9,540 nucleotides of DNA from UMGS1370 sp046957575 (lineage in GTDB: Bacteria; Bacillota; Clostridia; Lachnospirales; Lachnospiraceae). The position numbers and the translations under genes are program-made. The notes below the pieces were generated by a model. That model searched no databases, was not told the origin of the DNA, and saw only the letters and a list, made by a program, of their open reading frames with translations. Below are positions 1-4,765 of this stretch, in pieces. Position 1 is the stretch's first letter. Every line of letters starts with the position of its first letter. The stretch is taken from assembly GCA_046957575.1 (NCBI GenBank), contig JBKUOG010000049.1, positions 1-9,540 on the forward strand, written 5' to 3'.

Positions 1-69
1 GAAGGTAAGGAAGATGTTTGATGAAAGGTTCTGTATGTAGTTTTGAAGGTACATAAAATGAAAAAGAGG

Positions 70-100
70 GATAAAAAATAAAAGTATTTTTTATCTTTTT
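70..100 (+). terminator. AT-rich hairpin with T-tract just before the tRNA gene
   Basis: An 11-bp perfect stem (70-80 with 85-95, loop AAAG) is followed by five T residues. It looks like an intrinsic terminator for whatever lies left of the window, although the stem is almost all A-T and could be weak. It ends only seven bases before the tRNA 5' end. No gene is recognisable in 1-69. Confidence 0.55.
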
Positions 101-107
101 GCTGTAT

Positions 108-180
108 AGGGGCATAGTTCAGTTGGTAGAATAACGGTCTCCAAAACCGCAGGTCGAGGGTTCAAGTCCTTCTGCCCCTG
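108..180 (+). tRNA. tRNA-Trp, anticodon CCA
   Basis: A complete cloverleaf can be folded by hand. The acceptor stem 108-114/173-179 is seven perfect pairs. The D arm is 117-120/129-132, the anticodon stem 134-138/146-150, and the anticodon CCA is at 141-143 in the loop CTCCAAA. The T arm is 156-160/168-172 with loop TTCAAGT, and G180 is the discriminator. It would decode UGG. The 3' CCA is not encoded, so a CCA-adding enzyme must supply it. The pair 27-43 (A134 with C150) is a mismatch, and 10-25 (G117-T132) and 51-63 are wobble pairs. These are modest departures from the textbook tRNA-Trp but do not look like a pseudogene. Confidence 0.96.
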
Positions 181-182
181 TT

Positions 183-218
183 AAAAAGTCTAGGAAAAGT
201 TAATTTCCTAGACTTTTT
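183..218. terminator. Bidirectional intrinsic terminator (tRNA-Trp and small minus-strand gene)
   Basis: A perfect 15-bp stem (183-197 with 204-218) has a 6-nt loop. The A-rich left arm and T-rich right arm provide a U-tract on either strand. On the plus strand it ends the tRNA transcript. On the minus strand it lies directly after the stop codon of the 58-residue gene. Confidence 0.9.
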
Positions 219-221
219 CTT

Positions 222-398
222 TTACTTATTATCACAGGCAGTTTTTTTATCTGTAGGATATCCATTTCCCTGTGCATCTGTTCCGGGATCACCTGATGCA
301 ATATCGTTGCTTTTTTTAAGTGCATGATTGGTGATCCCAGCCTCATAGGACCCTTTTGGAATTGTATTGATTTCTTCGTCGCCTCTTGCTTTTTTCAT
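222..398 (-). CDS. Small hydrophilic protein of unknown function (58 residues)
   Basis: I do not recognise a family. The start is placed at 398 because a strong AAGGAGGA ribosome site (403-410) sits four bases upstream. A start seven codons further out (419) would put that site inside the gene. The product begins MKKARGDEEINTIPKGSYEA and ends TDKKTACDNK. It is strongly hydrophilic and rich in Gly, Asp, Asn and Lys, with no membrane segment or signal peptide and a single Cys near the C terminus, so it is probably mostly disordered. The stop codon abuts the terminator shared with the tRNA, which makes a self-contained one-gene unit. The strong ribosome site and matched terminator suggest a real gene. 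Function unknown. Confidence 0.68.
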   Translation of the reverse strand: MKKARGDEEINTIPKGSYEAGITNHALKKSNDIASGDPGTDAQGNGYPTDKKTACDNK

Positions 399-502
399 GT
401 CGTCCTCCTTTTTCTGCATTTATATTATCCCCAAAATAGAATAAAAGATTAAAGATTTTTAAATTAACAGCAAGCCTCCAAAGAGGTAAAAAATTCGTGC
501 TA

Positions 503-531
503 TTGACAAAAGGACAAAAAAGGCTGAATAT
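503..531 (+). promoter_or_regulatory. Possible sigma-A promoter for the NimA-like gene
   Basis: A perfect -35 box TTGACA (503-508) is followed 17 bp later by a weak -10 GAATAT (526-531). A better -10, TATAAG (529-534), would need a 20-bp spacer. Apart from this I see nothing definite in the 168-bp gap 420-587 between the divergent genes. Confidence 0.4.
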
Positions 532-587
532 AAGATTTAAAGATGAAAGAGTGTTCAGTAAATAGAAAATTGGAAAGGAAATAAAAT

Positions 588-1061
588 ATGAGAAGAAAAG
601 ATAGACAAATTACAGAATTTAACGAAATCATTGAGATCATTAAAAAGTGTGATGTTTGCAGAATTGCATTGAATGATAAAGATTTTCCCTATATTGTTCC
701 CTTGAATTTTGGATTAGATATACAAGGAGATCAAGTTTTCCTGTATTTTCATGCTGCTATGAAAGGAAAAAAATTAGATTTAATAGCAAAAGATAATCGT
801 GCAGCTTTTGAAATGGACTGTGACCACAATTTTATTCTTTATGAAGAGAGAATGAGCTGCACCATGGGGTATGCAAGTGTTACTGGACATGGGAATATAG
901 AATTTGTACCGGATGAAAATAAATATGAGGCACTGAAAATCTTGATGAGACATTATCATGCGGAAGATTTTAAATTTAATATGGATATGATGAAAGTGAC
1001 AACTGTTTTAAAAATGACAGTTACAGATATGATAGGGAAGCGAAGGAATAATATACATTAA
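588..1061 (+). CDS. Pyridoxamine 5'-phosphate oxidase-like (NimA-type) flavin-binding protein
   Basis: At 157 residues it matches the length of the small NimA-like branch of the PNPOx split-barrel superfamily. Family signs are the opening MRRKDRQI, the first strand pair around CRIALNDKDFPYIVPLNF (24-41), the central YFHAAMKGKKLDLI (53-66), which carries the position-55 histidine and the conserved GxK, and the CTMGYASVTGHGNIEFV stretch (91-107). Relatives bind FMN or related cofactors; some Nim proteins reduce 5-nitroimidazoles, but most are of unknown substrate and that activity should not be assumed here. GGAAAGGAA (572-580) serves as ribosome site, seven bases before the ATG. The gene stands alone, with a putative promoter near 503 and a hairpin at 1081-1119 just downstream. 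The protein is cytoplasmic, without membrane segments. Confidence 0.85.
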   Translation: MRRKDRQITEFNEIIEIIKKCDVCRIALNDKDFPYIVPLNFGLDIQGDQVFLYFHAAMKGKKLDLIAKDNRAAFEMDCDHNFILYEERMSCTMGYASVTGHGNIEFVPDENKYEALKILMRHYHAEDFKFNMDMMKVTTVLKMTVTDMIGKRRNNIH

Positions 1062-1080
1062 ATATTTTGTATATGATTTT

Positions 1081-1119
1081 CGTTGCAGAGCCGGGGATTA
1101 GCCCTCGGACTCTGCAACG
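1081..1119. terminator. GC-rich hairpin between convergent genes, overlapping the 3' end of the 49-residue gene
   Basis: Perfect 10-bp outer arms CGTTGCAGAG (1081-1090) and CTCTGCAACG (1110-1119) enclose an imperfect GC-rich inner stem (CGGGG with CCCTCG). No long T-tract follows on either strand: plus reads ATTTCC and minus reads AAAATC. It may therefore terminate poorly or act as a 3'-end stabiliser. The stop codon of the minus-strand small gene lies in the apical part. Confidence 0.5.
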
Positions 1120-1247
1120 ATTTCCTCCAGAACACGGATGAGGTCGTGGATCGTATTTAACTCCACGTTGCGTTCCAGGATCATATCCTTTAATTCGATA
1201 CTGAGCGTTTCAAATTTTGGACGAAGCTCAGGAGAAACATAAGACAT
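1098..1247 (-). CDS. Small conserved-looking protein of unknown function (49 residues)
   Basis: This reading frame is too short for usual length cut-offs but well supported. ATG at 1247 is preceded by GAGGTGAT (1252-1259), an almost perfect match to the 16S rRNA tail. The product starts MSYVSPELRPKFETLSIELK and ends VLEEIVAESEG. The region from about residue 12 to 45 has regular heptad-like spacing of Leu/Ile (LSIELKDMI, LNTIHDLIRVLEEIV) and is predicted to be one long amphipathic helix or helical hairpin, acidic overall. There is no Cys, signal peptide or membrane segment. From memory, similar tiny helical proteins are found in Clostridia without a function, but I could not check this. It lies in the same direction as ytaF, 45 bp downstream of it, so the two may be co-transcribed. 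Confidence 0.75.
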   Translation of the reverse strand: MSYVSPELRPKFETLSIELKDMILERNVELNTIHDLIRVLEEIVAESEG

Positions 1248-1292
1248 CTTTATCACCTCATAGAATAGTATGGGCAAACTTCTGGATTCTCA

Positions 1293-1880
1293 TTAAATAA
1301 ATAACTCATAAATACCTAAAATTAAGATTAAAAGTCCGGAAATTAATACCGCATAGTTTCCGAAGATATCAGACAGAAATTTTTTTCCTGCAGCCATGCC
1401 TGTTGTGAGAAAGAATAAACTAAAGAAAAACGTAAAAGCAGAGGTAAGATATGGATTTAATCCGGTGATTCCTGCACCAAAACCGAGCCCCAGATTATTT
1501 AAAGTCAGCGCCAGGGAAAGAGCAACCAAAGATGCTATGGGCATAGAATGCCGTTTGGTACTGGTACAAGACAATGTTTTTTCTTCTTTCTGTGTCAGTT
1601 CGTCCGGTACATTTTTCTTAAAAAAGTAATCCATCATCATCCAGATGCCAAGAAAGATGATGATAAGGCATCCGAAGGTATTTGCAGTGGAGATCGGAAG
1701 AATACTCACAAGCCATTCACCGAGAAACATGGATAAGTAGGTGCCTATGGAAGTAAGAAAAGAAATTGTAATATTATCTACAATATGATATCGGTATCCT
1801 TTGGTGCCGTAAGCAGCGCCAAGAAAAAAAGCATCGATATTCGCTGAGATCGAAAATAAAATGACAGATATTAGATGCAT
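1293..1880 (-). CDS. ytaF: MntP/YtaF-family integral membrane protein (sporulation-type YtaF)
   Basis: The 195 residues are almost entirely hydrophobic, with about six membrane segments in two repeats of three, separated by a charged cytoplasmic-type loop (about 88-113). Each repeat has a polar signature: SANIDAFFLGAAYG (12-25), with Asn14 and Asp16, and LTLNNLGLGFGAGI (125-138), with Asn128 and Asn129. This duplicated pattern is that of the MntP (manganese exporter)/YtaF family. The NNLGLG variant, and the setting in a likely spore former, favour the YtaF branch, known from Bacillus as a sporulation membrane protein of unclear mechanism. Metal transport is possible but unproven. Start ATG at 1880 follows AAAAGGA (1887-1893). 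The gene diverges from the PTS EIIA gene. I found no convincing promoter for it. Confidence 0.82.
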   Translation of the reverse strand: MHLISVILFSISANIDAFFLGAAYGTKGYRYHIVDNITISFLTSIGTYLSMFLGEWLVSILPISTANTFGCLIIIFLGIWMMMDYFFKKNVPDELTQKEEKTLSCTSTKRHSMPIASLVALSLALTLNNLGLGFGAGITGLNPYLTSAFTFFFSLFFLTTGMAAGKKFLSDIFGNYAVLISGLLILILGIYELFI

Positions 1881-1951
1881 ATGAAATCCTTTTATTTTGT
1901 TGTTTTATATATACTATGGCAAAAGCAAAAATCAGTTCTAAATAAAAATAT

Positions 1952-1991
1952 TATTACAACTGGTAATATATTAATATTACCAGTTGTAATA
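1952..1991. promoter_or_regulatory. Double operator: perfect 18-bp-arm inverted repeat upstream of EIIA
   Basis: Arms 1952-1969 and 1974-1991 are perfect reverse complements around ATTA. Within them sit two 15-bp operator-like units, ATTACAACTGGTAAT (1953-1967) and ATTACCAGTTGTAAT (1976-1990), with centres 23 bp apart, about two helical turns. The right unit overlaps the putative -35 box of the EIIA promoter, so bound protein would repress. The same unit recurs before the aldolase, epimerase and EIIB genes. The GntR-type protein encoded at 8260 is the likely ligand (inference). There is no T-tract, so a terminator role is unlikely. Confidence 0.8.
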
Positions 1992-2012
1992 TACAAAGGA
2001 GTATAGTATAAT
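1984..2012 (+). promoter_or_regulatory. Promoter of the PTS EIIA gene
   Basis: The -10 box is a perfect TATAAT (2007-2012). A 17-bp spacer separates it from -35 TTGTAA (1984-1989), which lies inside the right-hand operator unit. Transcription would start near 2019. Confidence 0.72.
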
Positions 2013-2048
2013 AGTAGTATCAAAAAAGTAAAATCAAGGAGGATAAAA

Positions 2049-2492
2049 ATGGTCGGTATTTTAATTGCTACTCATGGAGGTTTTGCTGAGGGTCTGTTAA
2101 GCGCAGTTGAGCTGATTGCCGGAAAGCAGGAAAAAGTTGAGACTGTCGGCTTGTATCACGGAGACGGAGTCGATGAATTTGAAGGTAAGATCACAGCTGC
2201 AATGGACAAGCTGGATGACGGAGACGGTGTGCTGGTGTTCGTAGACATTCTGGGGGGAACACCTTCAAACACCGTTATGCGCTGCTTTTCAAAAAAAGAC
2301 CATATCAAAGCGATTGCAGGAATGAATATGGCAATGGTTGTGCAGGCAGTCATGATGAGAGACGGAACAGATTTGGATTCACTATGTGCAGAATGTGTTG
2401 AAGTTGGAAACCAGCCGCCGATTCTACTGCATGACATGTATGCAGATATGGTAAAACAGCAGAGTGAAGATATAGAAGAAGACGAAATTTAA
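2049..2492 (+). CDS. PTS system mannose-family EIIA component
   Basis: The 147-residue cytoplasmic protein accepts phosphate from HPr and passes it to EIIB. The N terminus MVGILIATHGGFAEG holds the phosphorylation-site His9. DILGGTPSN (66-74), with Asp66, is the conserved active-site loop, and GMNMAMV (91-97) is the usual substrate-domain strand. This is a free-standing EIIA, not fused to EIIB as in E. coli ManX. The C terminus is an acidic tail (SEDIEEDEI). ATG at 2049 follows AAGGAGG (2036-2042). It forms a one-gene unit with its own promoter and terminator, 2.2 kb away from the EIIB-EIIC-EIID genes, but shares their operator motif, so it probably serves the same transporter. Confidence 0.93.
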   Translation: MVGILIATHGGFAEGLLSAVELIAGKQEKVETVGLYHGDGVDEFEGKITAAMDKLDDGDGVLVFVDILGGTPSNTVMRCFSKKDHIKAIAGMNMAMVVQAVMMRDGTDLDSLCAECVEVGNQPPILLHDMYADMVKQQSEDIEEDEI

Positions 2493-2509
2493 AAATATGT
2501 TTGAGGATG

Positions 2510-2533
2510 CAGCCGGGTTTCCCGGCTGTTTTT
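2510..2533 (+). terminator. Intrinsic terminator of the EIIA gene
   Basis: The eight-bp GC-rich stem CAGCCGGG (2510-2517) and CCCGGCTG (2521-2528) has a TTT loop and is followed by TTTTT (2529-2533). This is a textbook rho-independent terminator. Confidence 0.93.
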
Positions 2534-2534
2534 C

Positions 2535-2703
2535 ATTTCATAGGAAAGTTCTACGACCTTCCCTATGAAATAAAAACGCTCCGCGGGTTGTGCACAGATG
2601 CGTAAGGAAATTATTTGCCTGCGGCAAATTGCATCTGGCACGCAAAGTTGTCAAGCCCCTCAAAGAGTGAGGGGTTGGGGCGTTGAAGTGGGCTTGCCCA
2701 CTT
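2535..2703. repeat. Multi-hairpin intergenic element, probable dispersed repeat
   Basis: Four hairpins follow each other: ATTTCATAGG/CCTATGAAAT (2535-2544/2562-2571); a long imperfect one with CAGATGC/GCATCTG (2595-2601/2631-2637) outside ATTTGCC/GGCAAAT (2613-2619/2623-2629); CCCCTCA/TGAGGGG (2656-2662/2668-2674); and AAGTGGGC/GCCCACTT (2686-2693/2696-2703). The element lies between the terminators of two convergent genes, so neither should transcribe it. That favours a DNA-level repeat (REP- or MITE-like) over a regulatory RNA. A 75-codon open frame crosses it on the minus strand but lacks a ribosome site and has a low-complexity, non-protein-like product. Copy number cannot be seen from one window. 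Confidence 0.5.
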
Positions 2704-2725
2704 TGTTCCCAAATTTTGATTATAT

Positions 2726-2756
2726 AAAAAGGACACCCGCTAAAAAGCGGATGCCC
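2726..2756 (-). terminator. Intrinsic terminator of the aldolase gene
   Basis: Read on the minus strand, a 10-bp stem with two G-T wobbles (2747-2756 with 2731-2740) and a 6-nt loop is followed by TTTTT (2726-2730). It lies about 30 bp after the aldolase stop codon. Confidence 0.88.
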
Positions 2757-2787
2757 AACCAACAAAAATGAGTTAGAGTTACCAAAT

Positions 2788-3672
2788 TTAATCTAAGATA
2801 CTGCTTGCAAAAACTTTCATAGCAGCTTTTACGTTTTCTTTCATGGCAGCTTTGCCGGCAGCAATGATATCATGGAAAAATACTTTTTCACCTCCGGCAT
2901 CATTAATGAATTCACGGACTTTGTTTCCTCCGGCCATAGCACTGTATGTATAGTAGTTGATCTTAGTGATTCCATTTTGAATTGATGTCTTGAAGTCTTC
3001 ATCAGAAACACCGGAACCGCCGTGCATTACAAATGGAATATCAATCTTATTTTTAATTTCTGTGATACGGTTCAAGTCAAGCTTTGGTTCGGTTAAGTAA
3101 ACACCGTGAGTGGTACCGAAAGAAATAGCAAGTGCGTCAACACCGGTTCCTTCTACGAATGCTTTAGCTGTATCCGGATCTGTATAGCAGTCTTCCAAAG
3201 ATTCAAAGTCTTCGGCTCCTACAGCTCCGCGTCCTTCTCCGCCGCCTACAGCAGAAGTGAAGATGTGGCCTAATTCAGCCTCGACAGAAACACCTGCAGC
3301 ATGTGCGATTTTTACCATTTCTTTTGTTTCTTCAAAGTTTTCTTCATAACTTTTGGCAGAAGCATCATACATGACAGAAGTGAATCCTAAACGGATCGCC
3401 TGTACACATAAGTCAAAAGATGCGCCGTGGTCTAAGTGAACACAAACAGGAACAGAAGCACGTTTTGCGTAGTCCAGCATGATCGGCCCGATCTCCTGCA
3501 TAGTGATTAAGTTCTCATGTACCTCTGCATGCTGGATGATGACAGGAACATTGAGTTCTTCAGCGGCAGAGATCACTGCCTGTATAGATTCCAGGTTAGG
3601 AACATTGAATGCGCCGACAGCATACTTTTTCTCTTTTGCATCTTCTAAAATTTTTTTCATTGTTACTAGCAT
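2788..3672 (-). CDS. Class II (zinc) ketose-phosphate aldolase, FBA/GatY/KbaY family
   Basis: At 294 residues it has normal family length and an all-TIM-barrel pattern. Visible active-site elements are HLDHG (79-83), with catalytic Asp81 and zinc ligand His82; EAELGHI (131-137), with Glu133; the flexible glycine-rich loop SAVGGGEGRGA (140-150); zinc ligands His189 (GTTHG) and His217 (MHGGSG); and the phosphate-binding GGSG. It should cleave a ketose (bis)phosphate reversibly to dihydroxyacetone phosphate and an aldehyde. The strand that usually reads KVNxxT is KINYYT here (237-242) and YDAS replaces the more usual IDGS (102-105), so substrate preference may differ from fructose-1,6-bisphosphate. 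ATG at 3672 has GGAGG (3681-3685) eight bases upstream. It follows the epimerase gene by 80 bp but has its own operator-covered promoter. Confidence 0.92.
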   Translation of the reverse strand: MLVTMKKILEDAKEKKYAVGAFNVPNLESIQAVISAAEELNVPVIIQHAEVHENLITMQEIGPIMLDYAKRASVPVCVHLDHGASFDLCVQAIRLGFTSVMYDASAKSYEENFEETKEMVKIAHAAGVSVEAELGHIFTSAVGGGEGRGAVGAEDFESLEDCYTDPDTAKAFVEGTGVDALAISFGTTHGVYLTEPKLDLNRITEIKNKIDIPFVMHGGSGVSDEDFKTSIQNGITKINYYTYSAMAGGNKVREFINDAGGEKVFFHDIIAAGKAAMKENVKAAMKVFASSILD

Positions 3673-3715
3673 ATCTTATACCTCCGTGAATCATTAATTA
3701 CTTGGCTATAAAAAA

Positions 3716-3744
3716 ATTATAACCGATGGTAATAATAAAGTCAA
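3716..3744 (-). promoter_or_regulatory. Promoter of the aldolase gene
   Basis: Read on the minus strand, TTGACT (3739-3744), a 17-bp spacer, then a perfect TATAAT (3716-3721). An operator unit fills the spacer and overlaps the -10 box, the classic arrangement for repression. Confidence 0.8.
3719..3733. promoter_or_regulatory. Operator unit inside the aldolase promoter
   Basis: ATAACCGATGGTAAT, 15 bp, is a near-palindrome of the ACC-N3-GGT type shared across the island. It lies between and over the -10/-35 boxes of the aldolase promoter. Its centre (3726) is 33 bp, about three helical turns, from the next unit (centre 3759). Confidence 0.75.
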
Positions 3745-3751
3745 ATATAAA

Positions 3752-3766
3752 ATTACCAATGGTAAT
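3752..3766. promoter_or_regulatory. Perfect operator palindrome spanning the epimerase stop codon
   Basis: ATTACCAATGGTAAT has perfect 7-bp arms around one central base and is the best copy of the motif. On the minus strand it encodes the last residues YHW and the TAA stop of the epimerase. It also lies eight bp upstream of the aldolase -35 box. Confidence 0.78.
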
Positions 3767-4463
3767 ACTCGTTGGTTTGAGAATGAAGACCGGACAGCAG
3801 GATCTCTTTATTTTCTTTGATTGTATGTCCGGGTTTAAACAGACCGGAAGTACCACCGGTAAATATGTCTGCCCCGGACTGGTAAAGGGTGTTTACCGTC
3901 GAGGGATTAACATTTCCGTCGGCCTGGATAGAGACAGACATCCCGGCTTCTGACAGTCTGTGTCTCATCTCTTTAATATGTTCGAGACTGTTTTGTTGCA
4001 TGGTTTGACCGGAGAAGCCCGGATTGACAGTAAGCTTTAAGATCCAGGGAACCTCTTTTGCCAAAGCGAGGAAATCGTCCGGAGGAGCAGTGTCACATTT
4101 AAAGGCTAATACAGGCTGGGCACCAAATTTCCTTATCAGATCGAAGGTTTTCAGCGGATGCTTCATAGCCTCGTAGTGCACGGCAATATAATCTGCGCCC
4201 AGTTTTGCAAAACGCTCAATATAAGCGTCGGGATCGTATGCGGCCAGATGTGCCTCGATGGGTAAGGTTACTTCAGAACGCATCATTTCTAATAATGTAT
4301 CCCCCAAAATAAAGCATTTGTTAAACTTTCCGTCTACCATATCATAGTGGAAAAATGATATGCCAGACTGTTCGGTTTCCACAATCTGTTCCTTTAAATG
4401 AAGTAAATCCATACAGGATACAGAGGCAGAAACACAGGGTGGGTTTAATATAAGCTGTCTCAT
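3753..4463 (-). CDS. Ribulose-phosphate 3-epimerase family protein (D-allulose-6-phosphate 3-epimerase-like)
   Basis: The 236-residue TIM barrel has the RPE-family metal-site set: His39, Asp41 and Asp44 in HYDMVDG (39-45), His72 in EAHL, and Asp182 in QADGNV. TVNPGFSGQ (145-153) and the phosphate-binding GGTSGLF (203-209) are also conserved. Asp41 and Asp182 are the expected acid/base pair, so C3 epimerisation of a ketose phosphate is likely. SCMDLLHLKEQI near the N terminus and TSGLF near the C terminus resemble AlsE more than housekeeping Rpe. Loops are divergent: KFNKCFILG where HFVPNITFG is usual, and AAYDP where MIxxP is usual. That suggests a specialised substrate. ATG at 4463 follows AAGGAAGG (4472-4479). 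It lies upstream of the aldolase in the same direction. A catabolic role together with the PTS and dehydrogenase is inferred. Confidence 0.87.
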   Translation of the reverse strand: MRQLILNPPCVSASVSCMDLLHLKEQIVETEQSGISFFHYDMVDGKFNKCFILGDTLLEMMRSEVTLPIEAHLAAYDPDAYIERFAKLGADYIAVHYEAMKHPLKTFDLIRKFGAQPVLAFKCDTAPPDDFLALAKEVPWILKLTVNPGFSGQTMQQNSLEHIKEMRHRLSEAGMSVSIQADGNVNPSTVNTLYQSGADIFTGGTSGLFKPGHTIKENKEILLSGLHSQTNEYYHW

Positions 4464-4526
4464 GGATGAAACCTTCCTTTCTTCTATATGAAATATGAAA
4501 TGAAAATAAGTTGTTTCTTACTGTTT

Positions 4527-4555
4527 AGTATAAGAGAGAAAATATAGGAATGCAA
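4527..4555 (-). promoter_or_regulatory. Likely promoter of the epimerase gene
   Basis: Read on the minus strand, TTGCAT (4550-4555), a 17-bp spacer, then TATACT (4527-4532). The -10 box is strong and the -35 box only matches TTG. An operator unit starts six bp upstream of the -35 box. The surrounding 302-bp divergent gap (4464-4765) holds only this promoter, the EIIB promoter and operator units. Confidence 0.55.
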
Positions 4556-4560
4556 TGAAT

Positions 4561-4575
4561 ATAACCGATGGTCAT
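4561..4575. promoter_or_regulatory. Operator unit upstream of the epimerase promoter
   Basis: ATAACCGATGGTCAT differs from the aldolase-promoter copy (3719-3733) at one base. It lies just upstream of the proposed epimerase -35 box, a position compatible with activation or with looping to the EIIB-side units about 100 bp away. Confidence 0.68.
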
Positions 4576-4653
4576 AAAATTTGTATAATGTTTATAATTT
4601 TTTTATAAATTTAAGTCACTTTTCACAAAAAGAATGAAATATTATAAAAAAAG

Positions 4654-4681
4654 TTGACATTTTAGTGAGTGGTGGTAATAT
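4654..4681 (+). promoter_or_regulatory. Promoter of the EIIB-EIIC-EIID-dehydrogenase operon
   Basis: A perfect -35 TTGACA (4654-4659), a 16-bp spacer, and -10 TAATAT (4676-4681). The -10 box merges with the half-operator TGGTAAT, and a fuller operator unit begins at about the transcription start. Confidence 0.72.
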
Positions 4682-4701
4682 AGAACATAACCAGTGGCTA
4701 T
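4665..4701. promoter_or_regulatory. Operator pair over the EIIB promoter
   Basis: The stronger unit is ATAACCAGTGGCTAT (4687-4701). Twenty-two bp upstream, centre to centre, is a half unit with an intact right arm TGGTAAT (4673-4679) and a poor left arm. The pair covers the -10 box and the +1 region. The spacing resembles the 23-bp spacing of the double operator before EIIA. Confidence 0.65.
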
Positions 4702-4765
4702 ATTGGAGGGTAGCCAGAAAATGAGTAAGAGTTCATATTTTTTTCTAACGAAGGGAGCAGGCATT

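Noticed and set aside
1952..1991. Terminator or riboswitch reading of the large inverted repeat before EIIA
   Set aside because: There is no T-tract, the right arm overlaps the -35 box so the repeat is upstream of the transcript, and its two halves match operator copies elsewhere.
2538..2765. 75-codon minus-strand open frame in the EIIA-aldolase gap
   Set aside because: It runs through four hairpins and the aldolase terminator, has no ribosome site, and its composition is not protein-like. It is explained by the repeat element.
4694..4765. N-terminal extension of EIIB from a GTG at 4694
   Set aside because: The codon lies inside an operator unit near the transcription start, so it would have no leader for ribosome binding. 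The family fold starts at 4766.
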